In this document: positions 1-7,053 of the stretch, in pieces | Layout of the letters: each line of letters begins with the position of its first letter | How positions within the stretch are numbered: position 1 is the stretch's first letter | Assembly: GCA_937907555.1 (NCBI GenBank) | Contig: CALEST010000108.1 | Location: 1 to 14,221, forward strand | DNA from: an uncultured Sediminibacterium sp. | GTDB taxonomy: Bacteria; Bacteroidota; Bacteroidia; Chitinophagales; Chitinophagaceae | Length of the DNA stretch: 14,221 bases | Direction: 5' to 3' | The notes under the pieces: generated by a model | What the model was told of the DNA's origin: nothing | Database searches by the model: none | The model's input: the letters and a program-made list of their open reading frames with translations, nothing else | Translations under genes and position numbers: made by a program

Positions 1-180
1 TCTTTCTGCACTATGACCGCCTTCTTCAAATTCAATTCCGTTCGCACACAATTCGGCTTTGTAAATTTCCTTGAGTGAGCCACCGTCGGACAGGAACACG
101 TTCAGCCCCTTGTGTTTGGCCAATACCGCAGCACCTACCCCGCTTTCGCCTCCGCCTAATATGATAATATTGTTACTCAC
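1..180 (-). CDS. murD: UDP-N-acetylmuramoyl-L-alanine--D-glutamate ligase MurD, N-terminal fragment
   Basis: MurD adds D-glutamate to UDP-MurNAc-L-alanine in the cytoplasm, the second amino-acid step of peptidoglycan precursor synthesis. Only the first 60 codons are present; the rest lies beyond the window edge. The start is a GTG at 178-180, 4 nt after the mraY stop, and reads MSNNIIIL followed by the glycine-rich nucleotide-binding turn GGGESGVG (residues 9-16). It continues with a second strand ending in LSDGG (30-34) and then FEEGGH (51-56), all typical of the MurD N-terminal UDP-binding domain. Its place after mraY is the usual dcw order. No ATG start is available nearby, so GTG is well supported. 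Catalytic regions cannot be judged because they are missing. Confidence 0.93.
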   Translation of the reverse strand, partial: MSNNIIILGGGESGVGAAVLAKHKGLNVFLSDGGSLKEIYKAELCANGIEFEEGGHSAER

Positions 181-184
181 TTTC

Positions 185-1501
185 TTATCTGATTTTTAAG
201 GATACTACACTCATCACCACCAGCATAATGGTGATGATCCAGAAACGAACCGCAATCTTACTTTCATGAAATCCTTTCTTCTGGTAGTGGTGATGCAATG
301 GACTCATCAGGAATACTCTTCTTCCTTCTCCGTATTTTTTCTTGGTATATTTAAAATAGCCCACTTGAATCATCACACTTAAATTCTCTACCAGGAATAC
401 GCCACAGAAAATTGGAATCAACCATTCTTTTCTCACGATGATGGCCAAAGAAGCAATAATACCACCCAGTGCAAGGCTTCCTGTATCTCCCATGAATACC
501 TGAGCCGGATAAGCATTGTACCAAAGGAATCCAATACAAGCTCCTACGAATGCACCCACAAAAATGGTAAGCTCACCCAGGTTCGGGATATACATGATAT
601 TTAAGTAATCAGCAAAAATGTAGTTGGAACTTACATAGATGAACACCAGCAAACCCGCACCAATAATGGCACTCACGCCAGCCGCCAGTCCATCCAATCC
701 ATCCGTTAAGTTGGCACCATTACTTACAGCAGTAATAATTAAGGTTACAATCAGGATATAAACAATCCAGGTATATTTTTCTGCACCTTCGCCCATCCAG
801 CTGATCAGTTTGCTGTAATTGAACTCGTGGTTCTTTACAAAAGGAATGGTGGTGATAGGCGTTTTTACTTTTACGAACTTTCTTTCCAATCCATTGATTT
901 CACGAACAATCACCGTTGAATCTTTCGCAAACCTTTCTCCTTCCTGCAACATAGAAACTTTGCGCGCAGAACCAATAATCTCTCTTTCTACCGTTACTGC
1001 ATTGCTGAAATACAAAGTAGTACCAATGATGATTCCCAACCCAACCTGACCAATGATTTTAGAGATACCCGCCAATCCATCGGAATCTTTTTTCTTGTAG
1101 GTTTCGCCTTTTTGCTGCGCTGCTTTTCTGGCACGAATCTTAAACAGGTCGTCTAGAAAACCAATGATACCCAACCAAACCGTACAAAGCACCATCAGGC
1201 GTACATATACTTTGTCGAGGTTGGCAAACAATAAAGTTGGAATTAGAATACTCAACAGAATAATGATACCACCCATGGTAGGGGTTCCTTTTTTCTGCTC
1301 CTGACCTGCCAATCCCAAATCTCTTACCGATTCCCCAATTTGTTTTTTCTGTAAAAACAGAATAATGCGCTTCCCATATACCGTTGCAATTACCAAGCTC
1401 AACACAATTGCCATTGCAATCCTGAAAGTCAGGAACTGAAACAGCCCGGCTCCGGGAATATCGAAGCTTTGTTTTAGCCAGTTAAATAATTGATATAACA
1501 T
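185..1501 (-). CDS. mraY: phospho-N-acetylmuramoyl-pentapeptide-transferase MraY
   Basis: MraY transfers phospho-MurNAc-pentapeptide from UDP to undecaprenyl phosphate in the inner membrane, making lipid I. The 438-residue protein is a polytopic membrane protein. Visible family motifs are KKGTPTMGG (70-78), the aspartate pair in FLDDLFK (D117, D118), NLTDGLDGLAAG (264-275), VFMGDTGSLALGG (335-347) and the histidine motif PLHHHYQKKG (401-410) near the C-terminus. It is longer than the roughly 360 residues common elsewhere. The extra length sits between about residues 168 and 242, a charged and hydroxyl-rich stretch between membrane segments, which I know as a common trait of Bacteroidota MraY. 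The ATG at 1499-1501 lies 9 nt after the murE stop. All catalytic aspartates appear intact. Confidence 0.98.
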   Translation of the reverse strand: MLYQLFNWLKQSFDIPGAGLFQFLTFRIAMAIVLSLVIATVYGKRIILFLQKKQIGESVRDLGLAGQEQKKGTPTMGGIIILLSILIPTLLFANLDKVYVRLMVLCTVWLGIIGFLDDLFKIRARKAAQQKGETYKKKDSDGLAGISKIIGQVGLGIIIGTTLYFSNAVTVEREIIGSARKVSMLQEGERFAKDSTVIVREINGLERKFVKVKTPITTIPFVKNHEFNYSKLISWMGEGAEKYTWIVYILIVTLIITAVSNGANLTDGLDGLAAGVSAIIGAGLLVFIYVSSNYIFADYLNIMYIPNLGELTIFVGAFVGACIGFLWYNAYPAQVFMGDTGSLALGGIIASLAIIVRKEWLIPIFCGVFLVENLSVMIQVGYFKYTKKKYGEGRRVFLMSPLHHHYQKKGFHESKIAVRFWIITIMLVVMSVVSLKIR

Positions 1502-1510
1502 AGTATGGGT

Positions 1511-2974
1511 TTATTGAGGGTTGGTAGTAAATGCTTTTTGTAAAACTTCTTTATCGTCAAAGGGATGTTTCACTCCATTGATGTCCTGGTATTTCTCGTG
1601 CCCTTTTCCTGCTACCAGAATAATGTCTTCCGGCTTCGCCATCCGCACTGCTTCTTCAATGGCTTGCCTGCGATCTACCATAGTGATGTATTTTCTTTTA
1701 GCCGCACTGCTCAATCCTGCTTCCATATCGCGCAGAATAGCTTCAGGGTCTTCCGTGCGGGGATTATCACTGGTTAAAATCACGCGGTCGCTCCAATCGC
1801 AAGCTGCCTGTGCCATTACCGGACGTTTGGTTTTGTCTCTGTCTCCACCGCAACCCACTACCGTAATGATTTGCTCATAGCCCTTGCGTAATTTTTTAAT
1901 GGTGCTCAATACATTTTCCAATGCATCGGGGGTATGTGCGTAGTCTACAATGCCAATAATTTTGTTGGCACTGATGATATAATCGAAGCGACCTTCTGCA
2001 CCGGTAAGCATGCTTAATGCAGTCAACACTTCTGAACTTTCAACACCCAAACAAACGGCAGCACCATACACCGCCAGTAAGTTATAGGCATTGAATGTTC
2101 CAATTAGACGAAAATGCACTTCCTGGTCATTGATGGTCATCACCAAACCTGTCAATGCATTTTCTAATATTTTTCCCTTGAAGGCAGCCATGGTTTTAAG
2201 GCTGTACAAGTATTTGGTAGCGTTGGTATTTTGCAACATCACTTCTCCGCGCTTGTCATCTGCATTAGAAATAGCAAATGCATCCGCCGATAAATCATCG
2301 AAGAATTTTTTCTTTACCCGAATGTATTCGTCAAAGGTTTTGTGATAGTCTAAATGATCATGCGTGATATTGCTGAACAAGGCACCGGCAAATTGCAATC
2401 CGGTAATGCGATGCTGATGAATAGCGTGGCTGCTGCACTCCATAAAAACATAAGTACATCCCTCATCCACCATTTTGCGCAACAAGGCATTCAGGCTGAT
2501 GGCATCGGGTGTAGTATGGGTAGCAGGAATAATGGTATCATCAATCTGATTCTGCACCGTGCTGATTAAGCCACAGCTATAGCCCAACTGACGGAACAAT
2601 TTGAATAACAAAGTAGCAATGGTGGTTTTACCATTGGTACCGGTAACTCCCACCAGCTTTACTGCTGCAGATGGATGATTGTAGAATTCAACCGCCATAC
2701 GGGCAGCTGCTTCCCCACTGCTGGCCACTTTTATATAAGTAATACCAGCAACTAAATCTGATGGCATGGTCTCACAAACAATGGCAACCGCACCCAGTTC
2801 AATGGCTTTGCCAATAAAAGCATGACCATCGCTTTGTGCCCCTGCAATGGCAACGAAAACCGCTCCAGCCTTCACTTTCCTTGAGTCGATCTCAATGGCA
2901 GTAATATCCTTATCCAAGGCACCAGTTACCTGCTGCGTTTTGGTTAGAATAAAAAGTTGCTGTAATGTTTTCAT
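1511..2974 (-). CDS. murE: UDP-MurNAc-tripeptide ligase MurE (probably meso-diaminopimelate-adding)
   Basis: MurE adds the third stem amino acid to UDP-MurNAc-L-Ala-D-Glu with ATP, in the cytoplasm. The 487-residue product has the expected three-domain layout. The N-terminal UDP-binding part includes SRKVKAGAVFVA (31-42). The central ATPase domain has the P-loop GVTGTNGKTT (109-118), TTPD (154-157) and the SNITHDHLDYH segment (201-211). The C-terminal domain has YAHTPD (345-350), GCGGDRDKTKR (374-384), DNPR (403-406) and GKGHEKYQ (456-463). DNPR is the motif known to go with meso-diaminopimelate specificity, so a DAP-type wall is inferred. The start is the ATG at 2972-2974. A 49-nt A-rich leader separates it from ftsI, the largest gap inside this operon. 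An internal promoter there is possible but I see no convincing one. Confidence 0.97.
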   Translation of the reverse strand: MKTLQQLFILTKTQQVTGALDKDITAIEIDSRKVKAGAVFVAIAGAQSDGHAFIGKAIELGAVAIVCETMPSDLVAGITYIKVASSGEAAARMAVEFYNHPSAAVKLVGVTGTNGKTTIATLLFKLFRQLGYSCGLISTVQNQIDDTIIPATHTTPDAISLNALLRKMVDEGCTYVFMECSSHAIHQHRITGLQFAGALFSNITHDHLDYHKTFDEYIRVKKKFFDDLSADAFAISNADDKRGEVMLQNTNATKYLYSLKTMAAFKGKILENALTGLVMTINDQEVHFRLIGTFNAYNLLAVYGAAVCLGVESSEVLTALSMLTGAEGRFDYIISANKIIGIVDYAHTPDALENVLSTIKKLRKGYEQIITVVGCGGDRDKTKRPVMAQAACDWSDRVILTSDNPRTEDPEAILRDMEAGLSSAAKRKYITMVDRRQAIEEAVRMAKPEDIILVAGKGHEKYQDINGVKHPFDDKEVLQKAFTTNPQ

Positions 2975-3023
2975 TGGGTTTGTTTTTCTATTTGTTATTT
3001 GTTCTTTTCAATTATTGTTTAGC

Positions 3024-5135
3024 CTAGTTCAAAAAAAGTTGCACCAGTTGCCCCTTCGCAATCGGCTGTCCGGGAACAATCGACTGTTCAGTTACTTTTC
3101 CTCTTCCTTTCACCTGCACCATCAATCCCATTTCTTCACAGAGATAAATGGCGTCTTTTAAACCCAGCCCTTTTAAAGGAGGCATGGCATTTTTATCCAC
3201 CGGCATTTTCTGTAGTACTGCTTTCGCACTGTTCTTGTTTACTCTAGTCCACTCATCTGCTCTTCCGGTAGAATCTGAAAAACCAATTTTTAATTTCTCA
3301 GTCAGGTACATCAAATCTGCCTTGTATCCATTGTAGGCAAAGAAGCTGCTATCCTTTTTATTGGTTCCTGCAATCAGGGTTTTATTGGTCTTGATATAAG
3401 TACCATACAAACGATCTGAAATCTCTTTAAATACCGGACCTGCCACAGAAGCACCATAGAATACAGGAGCGAAAGGCTTGTTCTTGATTACCACCACACA
3501 AGTGTATTGTGGATTGTCGGCAGGAAAATATCCGGCAAAAGAACTTTGATAAATTTTACTACTATACCCTCTGTTGCCATCTGCTACCAAGGCAGTTCCT
3601 GTTTTACCGGCTACTTTATAAGGCGTGCCTGCAAACAAAGACTTGGCTGTTCCTGCAATACAAACCCCTTCCAGACTGGCTTTCAACATAGCAAGTGTTG
3701 ATGGGCTGCAGATTTGCGTATCCAATACCACCGGAGGAATCTCTTTCAACAACACGCCTTCTTCTTTAATGCTGCTTACCAAATAAGGGCGCATCATTAC
3801 TCCGTTGTTGGCAACTGCATTGTACAACATAGCAGTATGCAGTGGACTGATGGCAAGGTTATACCCGAAGCTCATCCATGGCAAAGTAGTAGGACCATAT
3901 AATTTAGAACCCGGGCGATGAATCACCGGCTTGCGCTCTCCCACCAAATCAATTCCAGTAATGGTATCCATGCGCATTTTACGCAAGTGCTTCAGGTACT
4001 GCTGAGGATTATTCAAATAATGGGTAACCGCCATTTTTGCCATGGCCACATTCGAACTCAATTCAAAAGCCTGCTTTACGGTAACAATATTCTCTGCATG
4101 CCTTTCAGAATCGTATACGGTTTGACCCGATATTCTCCAGGCACCGTTCTCGAGGTTGATGGTTTGATTCAGGTTTACTTTTTTGTCTTCGAGCAAAGCC
4201 ATCAGGGTAGCCAGTTTAAAAGTGGATCCGGGTTCGCTCGGCGTAATGGCATGGTTTAAATTTTCCCAGTAAGAACCATCGGGCATTCTACCCAGATTTG
4301 CAATGGCTTTTACTTTTCCGGTTTTGGTTTCCAATACAATTACACAACCATTCTCTGCTTCGTTCTTCACCATCATTTTCATTAAAGCCGATTCCGCGAT
4401 ATCCTGAATGAATACATCAATGGTGCTTACAATGTCTTTACCGGTTTCGGGTTCCACCAGGTAAGTATCATCCACGGGCACTCCAATCCCACCGGCAATA
4501 GAACGAACCGTTTGCTTACCGTTTCTTCCTTTTAATACTGCATCGTAGGTTTTTTCTAAGCCCACTTTGTTGGAATCGCGCGCCAGTCCAATGGTTCTGA
4601 AAGCCAGCATCTGATAGGGATTCAGGCGAACGGTACGCTCATTGGCTATCATGCCACTCTTATAACGACCCAGTTTGAACAAAGGGAATTTGCGCAATGA
4701 ATCGTACTGCGTAAAACTGATCTTCTTCTTCAAGGGAAAATATCCTTCCTGTGCTTTGTATGCTTGTTGCAATACTCTTTTGTATTCCACCGGACTCATG
4801 TCCTTGAACAGTTGTGCCAAACAATAACTCAAAGAATCTATATTCTCTCTAAAACGCTGTCCGTTTTTCTCTCTTAATCCCGCAACGCGGAAATCAATGA
4901 AAATATCAAACTGCGGAATAGAAGTACTTAACATCTGACCGTCTTCAGAATAGATGGTACCGCGCTCTGCTTCAATTTCATCAATGCGCTGGTGCAAGCT
5001 ATCGCTCATGCTTCTCCACTTGGCTCCCTCTACTTGCTGTATGTAAACCGCTTTGCCAAAGATGGCGATACAGGCAGCTACCATCAGTATATAACTGAGG
5101 TACACTCTCCATAGTATGTCGCGTTTTACTTCCAT
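3024..5135 (-). CDS. ftsI: division-specific peptidoglycan transpeptidase FtsI (PBP3-like) with C-terminal PASTA domain
   Basis: FtsI cross-links septal peptidoglycan on the outer face of the inner membrane and is the target of beta-lactams. The 703-residue protein starts with a short cytoplasmic end and one membrane anchor (about residues 12-30). A PBP dimerisation domain follows, containing ERGTIYSEDG (57-66). The transpeptidase domain has all three active-site motifs: SxxK at S304-K307, SSN at 360-362 and KTGT at 511-514. The last 50 or so residues (about 651-703), with PPLKGLGLKDA, a central VTEQSIVPGQ and a hydrophobic end, form one PASTA domain. PASTA is absent from E. coli FtsI but common in Bacteroidota and Gram-positive division PBPs. 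Its ATG overlaps the ftsL stop by one base (TAATG), which suggests translational coupling. Confidence 0.96.
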   Translation of the reverse strand: MEVKRDILWRVYLSYILMVAACIAIFGKAVYIQQVEGAKWRSMSDSLHQRIDEIEAERGTIYSEDGQMLSTSIPQFDIFIDFRVAGLREKNGQRFRENIDSLSYCLAQLFKDMSPVEYKRVLQQAYKAQEGYFPLKKKISFTQYDSLRKFPLFKLGRYKSGMIANERTVRLNPYQMLAFRTIGLARDSNKVGLEKTYDAVLKGRNGKQTVRSIAGGIGVPVDDTYLVEPETGKDIVSTIDVFIQDIAESALMKMMVKNEAENGCVIVLETKTGKVKAIANLGRMPDGSYWENLNHAITPSEPGSTFKLATLMALLEDKKVNLNQTINLENGAWRISGQTVYDSERHAENIVTVKQAFELSSNVAMAKMAVTHYLNNPQQYLKHLRKMRMDTITGIDLVGERKPVIHRPGSKLYGPTTLPWMSFGYNLAISPLHTAMLYNAVANNGVMMRPYLVSSIKEEGVLLKEIPPVVLDTQICSPSTLAMLKASLEGVCIAGTAKSLFAGTPYKVAGKTGTALVADGNRGYSSKIYQSSFAGYFPADNPQYTCVVVIKNKPFAPVFYGASVAGPVFKEISDRLYGTYIKTNKTLIAGTNKKDSSFFAYNGYKADLMYLTEKLKIGFSDSTGRADEWTRVNKNSAKAVLQKMPVDKNAMPPLKGLGLKDAIYLCEEMGLMVQVKGRGKVTEQSIVPGQPIAKGQLVQLFLN

Positions 5136-5446
5136 TATTTCTGAATGCGCTCGGGCATTTCCTTACTTATTTTTAACCCCATGGGGTCAACCAGTTTTAC
5201 AATCTGCGATTCCTCGGTTTTGTACATCAACTCACTCTTCAAAGTCTTGTAGGTAAACTGCAATTCTTTCAATTCGTTGTTGATGCTATTGATACGGCGT
5301 ATGGTTTTATCGGCCATATGTCCGTTGGCTATATACAGTACTGCTAAAAGGGATAGAAAAAGGAAGAAACCAATGTTCTTCACTATCCACTCATAGTTGA
5401 GCAACCCCTTAATAGGGTTCTTAGGGTTTGTTTTGTTTTCGGGCAC
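5135..5446 (-). CDS. ftsL: FtsL-like divisome protein, Bacteroidota type
   Basis: This 103-residue protein is judged to be FtsL from position (between rsmH and ftsI) and shape, not from strong sequence identity. FtsL is a single-pass bitopic protein that bridges the FtsQ/FtsB complex to FtsW/FtsI at the septum. Here a basic and asparagine-rich cytoplasmic tail is followed by one membrane helix (about residues 25-41). A heptad-like segment rich in leucine, isoleucine and glutamate (about 46-80) could form a coiled coil, and a short C-terminal part contains DPMGLKIS (87-94). The start is a GTG at 5444-5446, 10 nt after the rsmH stop; no upstream ATG fits. The last base of its stop is shared with the ftsI start. 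The role is inference from context, with good confidence in a divisome function. Confidence 0.85.
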   Translation of the reverse strand: MPENKTNPKNPIKGLLNYEWIVKNIGFFLFLSLLAVLYIANGHMADKTIRRINSINNELKELQFTYKTLKSELMYKTEESQIVKLVDPMGLKISKEMPERIQK

Positions 5447-5456
5447 GGTATATATA

Positions 5457-6374
5457 TTACAAGCGCGCTGCTGCTCTCAGCTTTGCGCTTCTACTTCTGC
5501 TATTTCTTTTCAACTCTTCAGCACCAGCCGTAATTGGCTTCTTATTCACCAGTTGAAAATGCTTTGGTTTCTCAATCGACAAGAGTGGATGATCAATTAC
5601 TTCTTCAAAAGTTCCCTGCTTGAAAAAGTTTTTCACCAGTCTGTCTTCCAGCGAATGGAAAGTAATGATGGCAGCAATCCCTCCGGGCTTCAACACTTTG
5701 GTTAACTGCTCTAACATTTCTTTCAGCGCTCCCATCTCATCGTTCACTTCAATTCTAAGCGCCTGAAAAACCTGGGCTAAATATTTATTGGGATTTCCTT
5801 TTACCACTGCACTAATCAATGCTTTAAATTGATCAATCGTTGCAAACGGTAAGCGGGCTCTCTGCTGAACAATATGCGCAGCAAGGGTTTTGGCGTTGGT
5901 TACTTCACCGTACTGTTCAAACAGTTTGTGCAACTGTTGTTCAGAATAGGTTTTAATAATGTCGGCAGCCGTAAGGGTTTGTCTTCTATCCATCCGCATG
6001 TCCATTGGACCTTCGAAGCGAATTGAGAATCCACGCTCCCCTTCATCGAACTGATGCGAACTCACACCCAGATCCGCTAAAACTCCATCTACCTGTTCAA
6101 TGCCATGCAAACGCAAAAAGCGATGCAGGTGACGAAAGTTTTGTGGAATGAATAAGAGACGAGGTTCGTTCTGAATATTCTGCTGCGCATCTGCATCCTG
6201 ATCAAAAGCAATCAGTTTGCCCTTGGGCCCCAGTTTTTCCAGAATCCCCCTGCTATGACCACCGCCGCCAAAAGTGCAGTCTACATATATTCCATCGGGA
6301 ACAATAGACAATGCATCCAGGGTTTCGTGGTAGAGCACCGGAACATGATAATCGTTAGCAGGTATTTTTTCCAT
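5457..6374 (-). CDS. rsmH: 16S rRNA (cytosine(1402)-N4)-methyltransferase RsmH (MraW)
   Basis: RsmH uses S-adenosylmethionine to methylate N4 of C1402 in the decoding centre of 16S rRNA, fine-tuning start codon choice and fidelity. The 305-residue product, close to the usual family size, opens with HVPVLYHETLDAL (10-22). It has the SAM-binding loop VDCTFGGGGHSRGIL (31-45), FDQDADA (57-63) and ADLGVSSHQFD (100-110). GFSIRFEGPMDMRMD (115-129), FQALRIEVNDE (203-213), TFHSLEDRLVK (238-248) and the basic C-terminal NSRSRSAKLR (291-300) complete the family pattern. The ATG at 6372-6374 comes 4 nt after the mraZ stop, so the two are surely co-transcribed. Nothing is missing or broken. Confidence 0.98.
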   Translation of the reverse strand: MEKIPANDYHVPVLYHETLDALSIVPDGIYVDCTFGGGGHSRGILEKLGPKGKLIAFDQDADAQQNIQNEPRLLFIPQNFRHLHRFLRLHGIEQVDGVLADLGVSSHQFDEGERGFSIRFEGPMDMRMDRRQTLTAADIIKTYSEQQLHKLFEQYGEVTNAKTLAAHIVQQRARLPFATIDQFKALISAVVKGNPNKYLAQVFQALRIEVNDEMGALKEMLEQLTKVLKPGGIAAIITFHSLEDRLVKNFFKQGTFEEVIDHPLLSIEKPKHFQLVNKKPITAGAEELKRNSRSRSAKLRAAARL

Positions 6375-6378
6375 GCTA

Positions 6379-6843
6379 TTATTTATCTTGTTTTTTATCT
6401 GCCTCTGCCATCACTTCCTGCGCCAGGCTACTGAAAGCCTCCGCTGAGAAATCCTCAAAGAGCTGTTTGTACTTGGCTGCATCCCAGATTTCAAAACGGT
6501 CCATGGCGGCAGCAAGTACAATGTCTTTGGAAAGGCCCGCGAATTCCTTTAATGAAGCAGGCAATAACATTCTGCCGGCAGCATCCAGTTCAATCTCGGT
6601 AGCACCTCCCAAAAACTGACGTCTGAATTGACGTACTTTTGGATCAAAATCATTTAACTGGCTAATCTTAGAAATAATGAGTTCCCAACTTTTGATCGGA
6701 TACAGCGTGAGGCATTTTTCGAACCCACGGCCCAGAATAAAGCGCGACTCTCCTTCAGGCAATTGCTTTCTCAGCCCGCCCGGAAGGAGGAAACGCCCTT
6801 TGGCGTCTACCGTTGCTTCATATTCTCCGTGAAATCCGATCAT
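6379..6843 (-). CDS. mraZ: transcriptional regulator MraZ
   Basis: MraZ is a small DNA-binding protein that, in E. coli and Mycoplasma, binds short repeats in front of its own gene and controls the dcw operon. From the ATG at 6841-6843 it has 154 residues, the normal family size. It shows the two tandem swapped-hairpin (SpoVT/AbrB-like) halves, each with the signature DAxGRxLLP: residues 13-21 (DAKGRFLLP) and 87-95 (DAAGRMLLP). The sequence opens MIGFHGEYEATVDAKG, the typical beginning. A longer reading from a GTG at 6880-6882 would add 13 unlike residues and places that codon inside the promoter and operator, so I reject it. The tail (about 140-154) is charged and probably disordered. A periodic box array lies just upstream, consistent with autoregulation. 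Confidence 0.97.
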   Translation of the reverse strand: MIGFHGEYEATVDAKGRFLLPGGLRKQLPEGESRFILGRGFEKCLTLYPIKSWELIISKISQLNDFDPKVRQFRRQFLGGATEIELDAAGRMLLPASLKEFAGLSKDIVLAAAMDRFEIWDAAKYKQLFEDFSAEAFSSLAQEVMAEADKKQDK

Positions 6844-6859
6844 AAGTGAATAAATATTT

Positions 6860-6912
6860 CCAAGTTTACCACTTGTTGACACAAAATAACACTTTTTCCC
6901 ACTTTTAACCCA
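6860..6912 (-). promoter_or_regulatory. putative MraZ operator: 10-bp-periodic GTG/TGG box array
   Basis: Read on the minus strand, GTG occurs at 6900-6902, 6890-6892, 6880-6882 and 6870-6872, exactly 10 bp apart. The in-phase triplets one step further on each side (6910-6912 and 6860-6862) are TGG. Two consecutive repeats have the exact core AAAGTG (6900-6905 and 6890-6895); the next two are TTTGTG and CAAGTG. Known MraZ sites have the same geometry: TGGGN repeats with 5-nt spacers in E. coli and AAAGTG-type repeats with 10-bp period in Mycoplasma. The array sits 17-69 nt before the mraZ ATG and covers the candidate -7 element, so binding should repress mraZ. The periodicity is seen directly; MraZ as the ligand is inferred. 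Confidence 0.75.
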
Positions 6913-6914
6913 AA
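6882..6914 (-). promoter_or_regulatory. candidate promoter of the mraZ/dcw operon
   Basis: On the minus strand TTTG (6911-6914) is followed after 21 nt by TTATTTTG (6882-6889). This resembles the Bacteroidota primary sigma pattern TTTG and TAnnTTTG, with one mismatch in the -7 box. Transcription would begin near 6876-6878, giving a leader of about 35 nt. The position fits the first gene of the operon. The match is imperfect in an AT-rich area, so confidence is moderate. Confidence 0.4.
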
Positions 6915-6930
6915 AATGGGGGTCTTGTAT

Positions 6931-6939
6931 TTATCCACA
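6931..6939 (+). promoter_or_regulatory. perfect DnaA box (TTATCCACA)
   Basis: TTATCCACA matches the strong DnaA-box consensus TTATNCACA at every position. It lies in the divergent mraZ-queA region, just upstream of the candidate mraZ -33 element. It faces a second perfect box 90 bp away in the opposite orientation. The match is exact; binding by DnaA is inferred. Confidence 0.6.
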
Positions 6940-7010
6940 AGATTAAAGCGGCTGCAATCCTTTCCTATCTTGCGTTCCAGACGAAATGGCATTAAAGGCA
7001 CTGTATAACC

Positions 7011-7040
7011 TGTGAATTGCTGTGGATAAGCCGTGAATAA
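7011..7040 (-). promoter_or_regulatory. cluster of DnaA-box-like sites, one perfect
   Basis: On the minus strand a perfect TTATCCACA lies at 7021-7029. It is flanked by TTATTCACG (7032-7040, 8 of 9 consensus positions) and CAATTCACA (7011-7019, 7 of 9), so three same-orientation sites start 10-11 bp apart. The cluster ends 13 nt before the queA ATG. Such in-phase spacing is typical of sites bound cooperatively by DnaA, either at origins or in DnaA-controlled promoters. I see no clear AT-rich unwinding region beside it, so I do not call it an origin. Confidence 0.5.
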
Positions 7041-7053
7041 CAATGAAAATCGC

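Noticed and set aside
2975..3023. A-rich gap between ftsI and murE with a repeated ACAAAT motif as a regulatory element
   Set aside because: The repeat is short and low-complexity in an A-rich leader; no promoter pattern or hairpin is convincing.
3193..3201. TTATCCACC inside ftsI, and TTATTCACC at 5542-5550 in rsmH, as DnaA boxes
   Set aside because: Each is an isolated 8-of-9 match inside coding sequence. They show that single near-matches occur by chance, which is why only the perfect, clustered sites are reported.
5397..5705. Plus-strand open frames antisense to ftsL/rsmH, and similar ones inside mraY, murE, ftsI and the kinase gene
   Set aside because: They lie opposite well-supported conserved genes and their translations show no domain or membrane logic of their own.
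6844..6882. Longer mraZ reading from a GTG at 6880-6882
   Set aside because: The extra 13 residues are not typical of MraZ, and that GTG is one of the periodic operator boxes and lies at the candidate promoter. The ATG at 6843 gives the normal protein.
6844..7053. Calling this gap the replication origin
   Set aside because: The DnaA boxes are real matches, but I see no clear AT-rich unwinding segment, no adjacent dnaA or dnaN, and cannot run a skew analysis. It stays a hypothesis.
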